Assembly (NCBI GenBank): GCA_037893225.1
Contig: JAZGUH010000359.1
Location: forward strand, 1,178,001 to 1,242,000
From: Hippasteria phrygiana
Taxonomy: Eukaryota; Echinodermata; Asteroidea; Valvatida; Goniasteridae
DNA: 64,000 nt
Direction: 5' to 3'
The notes under the pieces were generated by a model. That model saw only the letters and a list, made by a program, of their open reading frames with translations. It made no database searches and was not told the origin of the DNA. A program made the translations under genes and the position numbers. Every line of letters starts with the position of its first letter. Positions within the stretch are counted from its first letter, which is position 1. Positions 13,001 to 25,814 of this stretch are shown piece by piece.

Positions 13001-16000
13001 CTCAAGGACTTGTGACTCAACAAAGGTGACTCAACCTAAGAATACAAGTTTGAGGACTCAAACAAGCAGAACATCCCAGGGCAAAACACGAGAGGCTTTA
13101 AACTCGGACCGGCCACTCACCACTCCGTCTATCATCTCCAGTGACAGGAAGTCATCACCCCGGCTGCTCTGCACAGACACCAGGACGGACGTAGACACCC
13201 GCGGCTTGATGGACATCCGCATCTCAAAATTGCTGCCAATGGAATAGGAGGAAGCTACAAGAAGAGAAAGTCACAGGGAAAGGAACATGTCATCAAAATT
13301 ATATTGGATATGATTAGATTACGAACATGCCCTAATGAAATGCAACTTCACTTAACGTAGAAGGGATCTGTGTTTGCTGTCAAACTGAAAAAATCTGGCT
13401 TGTATCGGGAGTGGTTACCTCAGCCGAGTAGTAGTTGTGTGCAATATCAGCTTAGAAATTCTAACAACTTATCCCAAGTTATGTGCACGACTGAAAGGTA
13501 TCAGAATAGTCCCATCCCACACTGTCATTATCTTGAATGATAACAGTGTTAATTCTTAACTCTTAACTCATGTACATATCGTCACCGTTTTCACGAACTG
13601 ACACTCGCGCGCACCTGGGTGTCAGTTCGTGAAACCGCGTACTGAGTACATTTCGGTTTCACGAACTGACACCCAGGTGTGCGCGCGCACATGGGACACT
13701 GACTCGCTAGAGAAGATTTCGTTTTTACGAATTGACACGCAAGCATGTAGCGGAAATACCATTCCAAGAAATTGTGGGTTTACAGAAACACTGAACTGAA
13801 AACCTCTAAACTCGTGAAATTAAGAATGGTTTCTGTTCGTGAAAATGAAAATGTGGTTAGCGCGCGCTCCCCTACTTGGGTGTTAGTTCGTGAAAACGAA
13901 AATAACTCTGTTCTGTAAAATACGCGCGCGCCCTGGCACTCACGCGCTAGAGAGTGTCAGTTCGGGGTGTTGGTGACGATATATTGTACTTTAAGACTTG
14001 TTATATGTTTGTTTATATTTTAAAGGTTTTAGTAAATTTGTACTTGTTCTTTATTGTAACGCATTGTGGCAATTTACCCTCCGAGCTAAAAAACACAATG
14101 TTTTAATAAACCAGAATAATAATAAAATAATAATTTCAGTAACTCTCGCTGGCAGAGACAGGCGTCTGTGTGGGCAAAGCTAATAACAGGCATTTCAATC
14201 AATGCTTTGTTTAAAATTGTTCTGATTTAGTCCAATTCGAATGCTATTAATAAAATTTAAAAGCAGAATAAATTTGGGCCGGTGTGACCGAGAAAGGTTT
14301 ACATAGGTGTTACAGTAATGTAGCTTACTCTGCTCCAGGTAGCCTCCGTCATTGCCAAAGAACACGCCAGGTTCAATGATACCCGTACAGGGCTGGACAT
14401 CGACAGTATTATCCGGCTCACCAATGGGTGCATCTGCCTCGTTTACACCCACCCGGAACCCTCGCAGGCAACCCACGAAGCTCGTCCGTGACCGGGACTA
14501 CGGAAGAGAAAAATATATTAGCTCGAATTTTATGAGTCCATGTTCAAAGGTAATTTGCAAATATGAAAAAAACAAAACCACTAAATTATTATGAAATATC
14601 TTACTTGACTGTAAGCAATAACAATAATCTCAAGCATCCTGTGAAATCATGGCAATTGGTGTGCTGTCATTTTCAAGAAAAGTGGAATTTTTGTATCAAT
14701 TTCCAGCGATGGTTGGCCGACCCTCGTTGGAAATAGTCGAGTTCCCCGATCTAATAGTTCTCTAACATCTATAAATTGATCCATTTTGCCTGAAGTAGGG
14801 TCAGGGAACCAGACTACAAGAACAGCTTTTGTCCCTCTCTTTGATTTCCCAGCAACTAGGCCTATGCACACAAAACTTTAAACAGGTCAGTGTTAGAGTA
14901 TTTGCTATAAAATACGAATCCCCACATCCAATTGTTGTATACTACCTGTAAGTTAGAGGTCAATACATATTTCGGCCAATTTCTGAAGTTTCACAAGGCT
15001 AAGTTTAAGGAAGTTTCTTTGCAACTTTAATTCCTACTGTATGATAAATGTCAGAGATGTAGTCGAGTCCATCACAAGCCCTCCAGTCCTAATTCCAATC
15101 ACAAGCTATTTAAATGAGCTTTGACAAAGGCATTCCTTTGTCATTGTTCATCCAGTTACTTGTGACCGGCTTTATGAAAGGACTTCTGACTGGGCTTGCA
15201 AAAGTACTTGTGAAAGGACTTGCAGGGACTCGACTCCAACTCTGATAAATGTATATCCTGGACGTCAATGGAGTACACAATGGTATACATATATGCGAAA
15301 GTACATCTGGGGCAAATTTCACGGCGATGCTAAGCACACAGATTTGCTTAGCATGAAAAGTCTTCCTTGGTAAATACAGGATTTACCAACCAGATTTTGA
15401 TGTGAAGTGTATCGCTTGTGGCTGGCATTCAGCTGGTGTTTGCTTAGCATGAAAATCCCATGGCCTTTTGGCTGGCAACCTGTTTTAACTAAGCAAGACT
15501 TTTTGGTGCTAAGCAAATTTTTGTGCTTAGCAGCTCCGTGAAATTTGCCCCTGGGCTAGTTCAAATCCTGCTTGTCAATATTCTTTGTTTACTATGAATA
15601 AAAAAACTAACAGGATTACGCAAGGTACGGTGCTACAAAGGGGGAAAAAAATAAGAACCAAAGATGCAAGAGGTAGGAAGTAATATTCCTCTTGAAGCAA
15701 GAAAGATCGTAAGTGCTGTAGATGAGTCCGCGTCAAAGTCAAAGGTCAAAACGTAATAAGAGTCTAAGACCATTATGCGGGGTTGATGAGTTGGTCACAC
15801 CAATGGCGAAGTTACCCGCCGCCTGGGTCTATAGGTCTGAAAAATTTGATAATTTCTCTGGTTTCTGTTGAAGAATTATTCTTTATTTAGATCTGGGCCC
15901 AGGAAAACGGTAAGGGTGGTAGGGTTGGCCACCTTTTCAGTGGCCAACCTCACCACCTCTGTTCATAGCCATTTACCAAGAGTGGCTTTGAGCCTTGTAT

Positions 16001-19000
16001 TGGGCGACTTCCATTTAAAACAAGTAAGCTGGAGCCCGGTCCCATTTTGTCAGTTAAGAACTGAAGTGGACTTCGAGTCAACTTTTTTTCGCCGTGTTGT
16101 TTTAGATTCGGACCTGGACTCAAACACAACAATGATTGGAGTATGGACTTCAGACTGGAGAACAAAAATGACACAACAGGTGCACGTACATCAACTTGAT
16201 TGCTCCTGATGGTGGGTCTGATATCAGGGGCCACACCGCCGAAGAAGACCGGAGTGGTCGCTCGGAGGAAGCGGTTGCTACCGGAGATCTCATCTTTCTC
16301 GACGAGCAGTCCGTCGATGATCAGCTCACCGAGGGCGCCAACTCGTTTCATGACGATCTGGACGCAGGAGGCCAAAAAAAAAATACGAGCTTATGTTATG
16401 GACATTTTCCAGCAATTTTTGTAATTTTTTAAAAACGCTATCGTTATTTTTAGACGTATGGAACCCCACCTCAACTAACATGCATTTTGAACGGGCTTGC
16501 CTGCACCAGACTGGAAAATGATGGGGAGGTACCTGCAATGCATGGATTTTGTATGTGGCAGTTTGGTATCCTGTATCTCTCTGTCACGGAAGCCCACAGT
16601 ATGACAGCACCAGACTATACTACTCAGAAGTCAGAACGCATCATCTGCAATCCACCTATTTATATAATCCAAGATAGGTCGAGTGCTAGAGCAGCAAGTG
16701 GTAGCGTAGGTCTCGGTCACCATGGAAACAAGGTGAGGTGAAGGCCTGTCTGACTCACCGTGTGCCACGTGCCGTCGTTGACCGTTTCAGGAGACTCAAT
16801 CAGCTTGGGACCGCTTCCATAGTCCCAGCCAAACACCACATGGCCGTTCTGCAGGTACACCGCTGTGAAGTCGATGCGCCGAGTGTCGGCCGTGTACATG
16901 ATCAGGCCGTTGAGGGCCACCGTCTTCAGTTCAACTTGCATGACCATACTGTTTGTCAAATACACAAAAACATGAAAAGAGATTCCAGTATGTGCAACTG
17001 TTGGACTGCAACTAAAATTCATTGGAGTGTGTTGGTGTTTGGTTCAACGTAATACCAACGTCATATCAGGTCCTTCAGTTTAAAAAGTGGTTTCAAGCAC
17101 ATGTAAACTTGTAATTCCATTTGACTCTTTCATTATCAAAATCTGGTGTTTCCTGACCGGCGCCCTCACAGTTACTGTCAAAATTTTACAAACACCACAG
17201 CCTTGCAAATAAATTCCCAATTCGTCCCAAAGCTGTGATCCAAATGATTATACACGGATGAGGAAGTACTTTGAAACACCATTTTATTGAAATGCTGATA
17301 ATTTACAAGTAAGAAATTGGAACAATTTTCGAGTGCATGCAAATGTTTAACTTCAACTGTGCAAGCAGAGGTGAATGAATGTGGTATCTGGGCAGTCACA
17401 CATTGAGCCTTTGGGTCTGGGTGGTAGGGGGGGATGCACAATTTAAATGTTTTTCTAGAAAAGGGGGTAGGGTAAAAGTATAACTGAAGTATACAGTTTA
17501 AATTCCGAAAAGAAAAACAATTGGTAAAATGTTGCAGAAAGGGGAAAGGCCTTAAAAAAGCCCATTATTTTTCTTTGACAAGTTAAGACAAATTCTGGGC
17601 AAACTACTTACTTTCGTTTGAATGCCGAATCCAAAACCGGGAATTCCTGCCGGCTGTTCTCGGTGATCCCAAACTGAAGGGCGCCCTCGTCCTCCTGCAG
17701 CTGCTCGCCGACACCAGCCACTCTCGGCAGCTTGCAGGTCCCCAGGGACTCGGTCGGGGTGGTCATGAGTGGGGGCGGTGTCGTTGCCGGGCTGGAGAAA
17801 GTGGCGGGGCCAGTTGTGTTTGAGGATGGGACAGTGGGCTGGGCTGAGCCGATGGGACAGAAGTTCAGGTTGGCGTTGTTTTCCGAAACGATCTGGTCAC
17901 TGAAGCTCACCACACTGAAGAAAAAATATTATAATTTTTTTTTTTTAGTAATATTATGCAGGTTTCTCATTGTTGGAGTTTTGATTAACCTATAATATGT
18001 GACCTGGCAGTACAAAATGAGCTGAAAGTCACAGTATGGTTTTCTGAATTACAAGCACAAACAACAATAGTTCACTGAAAAGTCAATTTTGAGATTTTAA
18101 GAACTGTATATTTGGGAAAACCTATTTTATCATATCCCAAAGTTTTTAAACTGAATCTATTCTCAAAATATTTTTTTAGAGGGATTTCTTTTTTTGAACT
18201 AGTTATTTGAGCTTCATTTTCTCAAAACAAGGGGTCAAGACTGACAACTCCAAAACGTAATCGGGGGCTAGGAATGAGATATCACAGCACACAATATATC
18301 AAATTAAAGCTTTTAACCTGTACTTTCAGGAAATAACGTAATCTTGGTTTTCAAATTGTGCTACTTTCCAACCCATTTCACAGGGACAGGTCACATACAC
18401 CATAACAAACTATTCTGACTATGCCGACGATTTTTCGGTCAGATGTCTGCTTATGTCTAATGACCAACTGACGGAATCACCAACAGGAATGTTTCCAGAA
18501 AATTCCTGAAATTTTCCCAAACTCTTTTTAGGGATGTTTTTTTGCCACAACAAAATATCCAGCATTTTTCTTACCAACACTGAAATGTTTGAGTTTTCAC
18601 TTACATTGTATGGCTGCATAGATTCGCAGGACTTAACACAACATGGCTAACTTGCAATGAAAGGTGTTATATATAGCAGTGGTAGTTCTCAAAACAGTTT
18701 CAATCTGAGGCTTACTGTTTACAATAATCAAGCCAATTCTAATCCTCTAGAGAATTGGTTCTGTCTGAAATGCTGTTATCTTTTAATGAAAAAACGAACA
18801 AAAGTGGTTTATTTGATTTCAACAATCAAAATAAGCGCATAATAAACGTGCACAAAACCATTGTTATATCAGAATGACTTTTCAATATTTTTCACTGATC
18901 TGGATAACGGATTGAGCTCAAACTTTGTTTTTATTTCAAGCATAATTTGAATCACACAAAGAATGAATACTGCCTGCAACTGTCTTGTCAGCTGTACCAA

Positions 19001-22000
19001 TGCTATATCATACCTTTAACCCTAACCCACCAAAATCCTCCTGTGCTTCAATCACCATTCATCCTCAATCCTGCAAAATCCTCCTGTGCTTCAATCACCA
19101 TTCATAAATGCCTCAGTGAGTTTCACTATCCCTATTGGTCGAGAGCCTGTCACGTGGGTGTGTTTAAACGGTTGTTTAAACACGGCTGAAAGTTGTTTAA
19201 ACACGGCGCGTCATAACCAGCTGTTCTCAGCCGATACGCAACAGGGAGAGCGTAGTAGGTGCGCGCCCAAGATGTACTGAATTTCATAATGTAAGACAAT
19301 GCTAATCCACGCGTATAAAACGCTGCATCCCGTGCGTGTGCGTACGCGCACGCGACAGACAGGCGCGGAGCGCCTTCACGCGCATGTGTTTTGTACTGAG
19401 CAAATGGGAGAAAAAGTGGGGTGAAAAAGCTTCGCATTTTGTCCTTTTTACGGGAGGTTTTTGCATTTTTCGTAAGAAGGCATTTATGAATGGGGATAAA
19501 AATGTGATGACCCGGTCTTTACCAGTCAATAATAACCTCGAAGGGTCGTGACCGCTGTTAATGGACCTCGCCTTCGGCTCGGTCCATTAACAGCGGTCAC
19601 GCCCCTCCTCGGTTATTATTGACGTGGTAAAGACCGGGTCATCACACTTTTATCCCCTTATTCATCCTCATTCATCCTCAATCCTCAAAAATCCTCAAAA
19701 ATCCTCCAAAACCACCATGAGGATTTTGGAGGATGGAGGAGGGTTAGGGTTAAGGTACGTAACAAGAAGCTCCACTGTTACAATTAATTGTTCTACAAAG
19801 TGGTTTGCCACTTACTCGGCATCGACAGCGAGGTCTGATATGCAGCCAATGAAGTTGTTCGTGGTGGGCAAAATGGCAGCCTCCACAAAGTCATTTCTGG
19901 GAAAGCCACCTACGAGGAAGAAGGCGTCGGTTCTCATCGACTTCTTCTGGAAGCGATTAAAGTTTGTGTCCATGTCATCGACTGCGAGAGTAAGCCTGGG
20001 ATTGGGGGGGGGATGGGGTGCATGGGAGAGAAGGGAAATAACATGTTGAGTTCTTAACCCATTTTGGCCAGCCGTTATTAATGGGGTGCTGGTATGCCAA
20101 GATGGGCTTGTGCAGCCAGGCGTAATGCAAACAATAGGCAAACAATGGATCGAGTATGCGCAGTAATGCACATACAGACGACAACCGGCCAGGTGGTCTT
20201 TTTCAAAACGTGGCCATGGCCGTCGTCTGTATTCAAGATGTTAATGGTTGAGTTGTTGGCCATTTCTCTTTCTACTTTTGATGGTTAAGGGTTGAATGAA
20301 ATCAAATTAGGACAAATACCATCGTATTATTTAATGGAAGTCGACCAATACAAGGCTAAAAGCCACTCTAGGTAACGGGCTACAACAGAGGTGGTGGGGT
20401 TGGACACATTTTAGGTTGCCAGCCCTACCACCCTTATGGTTTAAAATTTCCTGGGTCCAGATCTAAACAGAGGATAAATCTTCAATAGATACTACAATTT
20501 TCCCAATTTTCAGACCTATAGAACAAGGATAAACCTTCAATAGATAACAAAGAAAGTATCAGACCTATAGACCCAGGAGGGGCAACTCCCACTGTTGGTG
20601 AGACCAACTCACCACCCCCCCCCCCCCCTCTAAATGGTTCTGAAACAATGCTGAATCCCCAAGAAAGAAAGATTTTCATGTATTTTTGTGTTTTAGTAAT
20701 ATATCAAAACTATCATGCCCACAACCACAAAAAAAAAAAAAACTTTCTCAGTGGCAGTACCAACTATTGCCTGCCACATTTTAAGCATGGCCCCAGACAT
20801 CGGAGGTGTGACAAGCAATGATTTTACTGCTGATGACATCGCGGCATTTTTTGTGTGTCTGGTTTCAGACTCACTTTCTGGTCCTCTTTGTGATAGTGGC
20901 CACGTGCCATTCTCCGTCGTTGTACAGGTTCTGGTTCGACACAACTTCAATGCTGTCCTGCCCACTGTCGGCGACGACGTGCACTGCACCAGACACCATC
21001 ATGACAGCGACAAACTGGGACTGAAGAACGACAAGAGAAAGGATTTTTAAAATCAGCCGATTATTAAAATTGATGGCCAAGCCCATGCTTTTTATTTCCT
21101 CATTTATGACATTTTTCAAATTCCAAAAATCCTAATTTCAAGAATGTACCCGTGATCAAATTTATACCATAACATATTTGGCATCAAGAGGATCCTATTC
21201 AATAAAACAACAATCATTAGCATTATATCGATAAAACTGTACTATCCTCCGGGATTTTTTCCAAACATATTGGAACGGGTTAAAACATACTGGTATTTTC
21301 AGGACAAATGAGATTTCTTTAAGGAAAAACTTTCAAAATCGAGGTACATTGTATGTAAAATTATGGGAGCACTGACTCAAAAATCCCTTTCCAGAAGCCT
21401 GGGCTGGTATTTAAAGATTAATGCACGATTCGAAAAATCATCTAACAAACCACATGGGAAACTGACCGGGTAATTTGAATACATCTTCAAAGTAAACCAA
21501 GAAAACTGGCAGGAGCGGGATTCGAACCTGCGACCTCCGGGTTACCGTACCGGTGCTCTACCTACTGAGCTATCTTGCCCTATGTTGCCGGTCTCCCAAA
21601 TTGTCAGTGTCTTTGTTCGGGGGCACTAGTCAGAAGTCATAAACTCATAATGCCGTATAGCCAGGGATCACACCCCAACTTTACAATACAACACTTGTGT
21701 GTCGTTTCTGACCTTGTCGCCATTGGCCGTGTACACCATGACGCCATCTGGCTCCATTGTACGGAATCGGAAGATCATGTCCGAATCACCGTTGATGTCA
21801 ATCGGTGCCCGTGACACGTAACCGCCGTAGGGACCGTTGAACGAGACAAGGCCGACTCTCTAAGCATGGATAATGGGGAGGAAAAGGGACGTCGAATCAA
21901 ACATTTCAAAAGCAATGCAACAAAAGTAAAAACAAATTGTTAGCTAAATTCTATTTTCATCAACAAGATAAAACTGAGCTAATGTTTCAAACTTGAGCAA

Positions 22001-25000
22001 TTTCTTTCTCAAAGGCAAAGGTTTTTTTTTGGTTTATAATAATATTATATTATTAAATTTTACTTTGCTTTATTTGCCAACCACATAACAACCAAGCATT
22101 TTGAATTATTTTGTAATAATTCATACTGTAAGGAACTGGTTTATTTTGCAAATGGTTACCAAGATGGTATTATTTTTGTTATGTTTAAACATTCCAAAAT
22201 TTGGAAGAGATATGAACAAGAAAATGATTACTTTTCTTGAAACTAAAAAACATGATTAATTCTAAACCGCTTGCTTTACCCAGGACAGTGCCTGTTTTTT
22301 TCCTTTTCTTTTCTCAAGAATGACCAAAATGATCTACTGCACTTGATATTGACTAGGTTCCTGAAAAAAAAAGGTAGGGGGGGGATCTTGGAAAATACTG
22401 CCGGCAGCATGTAGAAATATAATAAAACAGGGCCTCCTCCATTCCCATTTTTTGGTCATTTTGCGTTGAGTGCAGATGGCTAACGATGGGATACAACACT
22501 CACCTGAGTGACACAGTTGGGGTAGATGCCGAAACTCTCTAGATTCTGCAGAGGGTCGATCTGCTCCCCACCAAATTCCAGCTCCCGCAGGCAGCCCCGG
22601 AAACCGACCCTGGTCACGGACCTGGGGAGATTGCAAACGGAAGGGGATGAGTTTCAGTCAGGAAATCACCATCGACATGGCATTTAACAAAAACACACGA
22701 GCAATATTTTGATGTGGTGTAAGCTCTAATTCTCAGTGCTTTCCGAGAACCCATGGGAGAAAAAATTCATAGGTTTACACAGGTGGGAATGCAACCCACG
22801 ACCTGCTGCTTTCTAGTGCAGACATAATCACTCGACCACTGAGCTTGCCGGGGTCAACACGGACAAAATATTGGTATCAGAAATGTTGTTGCATTGCATC
22901 ATAGGTAAAGAGTCCGATATTCATATGACACGGGAACAACTCGTCACTGGAACAAGAACTGAGGCAGAACTGAGTGAGAGTGAGGATTACAGGATCCTGG
23001 CATCCAAACTTACGGGAAGAGGTTATCCGGGATTCCAACCAAACCGCCGACATAGAAGCGATCGGTGATGGCCAGCCGCTCCGCACTTCCCGGAGAGGTT
23101 CCGGATTTGTCTTCCAGATTACTACAAGATTAAAGGAAATCAAAAGAGAAAATCTGAAAATTATTTTAGCCATGACACCGTGAAATGTTTGTTCAGTTAA
23201 ACGGTTATAGTCGATAGTGCCATTATAACAAACATCACGGGATAAAACAAATGTTAACTATAGTGGTCATTTCTTTATAGTGAATAATGGTATGTACTGA
23301 ATACATCAATTTGGGAGCCAAAGAGGATGTTCATTATAGCCAACTGTTTGGTATAGTGGTGTTCGTTATAGTGAATAATGGTATGTACTGAATACATCAA
23401 TTTGGGAGCCAAAGAGGATGTTCATTATAGCCAACTGTTTGGTATAGTGGTGTTCGTTATAGTGAATAATGGTATGTATTGAATACATCAATTTGGGAGC
23501 CAAAGAGGATGTTCATTATAGCCAACTGTTTGGTATAGTGGTGTTCGTTATAGTGAATATTGGTATGTATTGAATACATCAATTTGGGAGCCAAAGAGGA
23601 TGTTCATTATAGCCAACTGTTTGGTATAGTGGTGTTCGTTATAGTGAATATTGGTATGTATTGAATACATCAATTTGGGAGCCAAAGAGGATGTTCATTA
23701 TAGCCAACTGTTTGGTATAGTGGTGTTCGTTATAGTGAATATTGGTATGTACTGAATACATCAATTTGGGAGCCAAAGAGGATGTTCATTATAGCCAACT
23801 GTTTGGTATAGTGGTGTTCGTTATAGTGAATATTGGTATGTACTGAATACATCAATTTGGGAGCCAAAGATGATGTTCATTATAGCCAACTGTTTGGTAT
23901 AGTGGTGTTCGTTATAGTGAAGTTCTACTGTACTTCAGTAAAACATTTTTTTTTTCAAACCGGATCGAATCCTGCATGTTACATTCCTGACCCAAATTCC
24001 CTGAGGGTTCATGGGTGGCATGGAGAATTTTGACATTCCCATGGCACTTTAGAAGCCTACCTTAACTCCACATACATTTATTTTTCCCTCAAATTTTCCT
24101 ATGGGAGAGGCTCATACCTAGAAGCCATCTCAGAGTCAAAGAGGCAGTATAAATTGCGGCACCTGTTTTGTTTGTTTTTTTAAAGGTTTTTTTTTAGGTA
24201 TCCAAGATCCACTTGACTTGGATTACGAGCACAGTCTAGAACCGCACTTGTGGGGACCGACATACACTGGTCATGCAATAGACATCGTGGGGTACCAAAA
24301 TCATTATGGGAGCAGGGAAACGTCCCCATAAAACTCGGTCCTAATTGGCCTAACAAATCAAAATTCCCCACTACGCGGTCAATGCCTACCCACATAGCCA
24401 GTTGGTTTCTGGGCATGAACTGGACTACAGTGCTTCACAGCTGTCCATGAGGTTAGGAAAGACTTTTGCTACCTCAATCCTCCACATGCAATTTTGGCTA
24501 TAAAAAAAATGTTTTCTGAGCTAAGTAAAATTCGTGCTTACCAGCTCCGTGCCATTGGTCCTCGGGCCTAATCTAATGATCATGAAGCCGCTAAGCACCA
24601 ATAGCAAATTTTCAGCTAAGCAAAAATCAGCTCAAAACAGCCAACAAGCAAGATGCATCACACGCGATTTGGGCAGCTGACCTGTTTATAAAGCAAAACT
24701 ATTCTGTGCTAAGCACTTACTTGTCCACGTCGGTCACCCGCATCCTGCCGTCCTTCCTATTCAGAGAGACCTGTACCTTAGTCTGCTCCCCATTGTTGTA
24801 CGTGCCATCTGTGCGGAGAGTCAGGGGACCACTCCCCAGGTCGTACTTAAACTGCACGTGGCCTCCATTCAGTTCGACGGTAAAGTATTTGCCCTGTGCA
24901 GAACACGTAGGGTAAACAAACCAATACAATATCCATCCAGGAACATTTTCTAAATTAATAGACAATTTTCCTTCAGGAAATAAAAGTGCAATGACCCAAT

Positions 25001-25779
25001 CTTTGCCATGCCAGTAATTACCCAGGAGGTGCATGGCTGCTGCTAATGTATAAAGGCAAAGACAAGGTCATGAGATTGGGTCGTACCACTTTTATTGCCA
25101 TTCCATAAATGCCTTCTCATAAAAAATAAATAAAAATCAGATCATCTCTTTAAAAGGGTTGAAAACAGTTTTGGCCACACGACATTTTCTTTGATTTTTT
25201 GTAGTACTAGCAAATCTGCGAGTGTGAAGTAAGTTTTCTGTTGGCATTGTATTCACTGTGTGGACCTGCAAACAAAAGATGTCCACACAATGTAGGATCT
25301 CACTTCCCACTATCTAAAAGTGGTCTTGCAGGCATTTTGGGGATTAGGGTTGTCTGTCGCAAAATAAAGTAGTCAAGGACGTCACGATCGCAATTTCATA
25401 TTCAAAAAATGTTTGCAGTGCAAGTGTATGTGGTTTTGAAGCTGCACAATGGAATGTCCACACAAGTTACGCAAGGTATGCAACGACCACTTGTGCATGT
25501 ACGTGCTGATTTTAACCAGTTCTCGCCAGGATTATTTTTGCCGAAAATTTCGGTTAAAAAAAAATATAAAAAAATATAGCAGCCAACTTCTGATATACAG
25601 CCGAACGCCACAAATACTGATTCGCAAGAGTCATTTCAACAGTATTTGTATGATATTTTTTGCCGAAACCTCATATTTTTCAATACTCCGGTGTGCCTAC
25701 TGGAGCGTAAATTGTAGAACAGGCAGTGCACAGCGGCCAAGTTCAAGTTCAACACAGTCCACCTCCACAGACTTCTCGG

Positions 25780-25814
<35 letters not shown>

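Noticed and set aside
14647..14871. 74-codon minus-strand frame with [18 protein letters not shown]
   Set aside because: The DNA is part of a dispersed repeat that recurs, with the frame broken, at about 59700-59885.
19020..19753. CCCTAACCC and GGGTTAGGG, telomere-like
   Set aside because: Only one or two units at each end, and they are the inverted ends of a transposable element.
19816..19981. Shorter form of exon 42 using the nearer AG as acceptor
   Set aside because: It breaks the phase with exon 41. The acceptor at 19995 restores both the frame and the LTLAVDD strand of the LG fold.
23262..23928. Regular repeats that could suggest a CRISPR array
   Set aside because: The 91-bp units abut without spacers and the setting is a eukaryotic intron.
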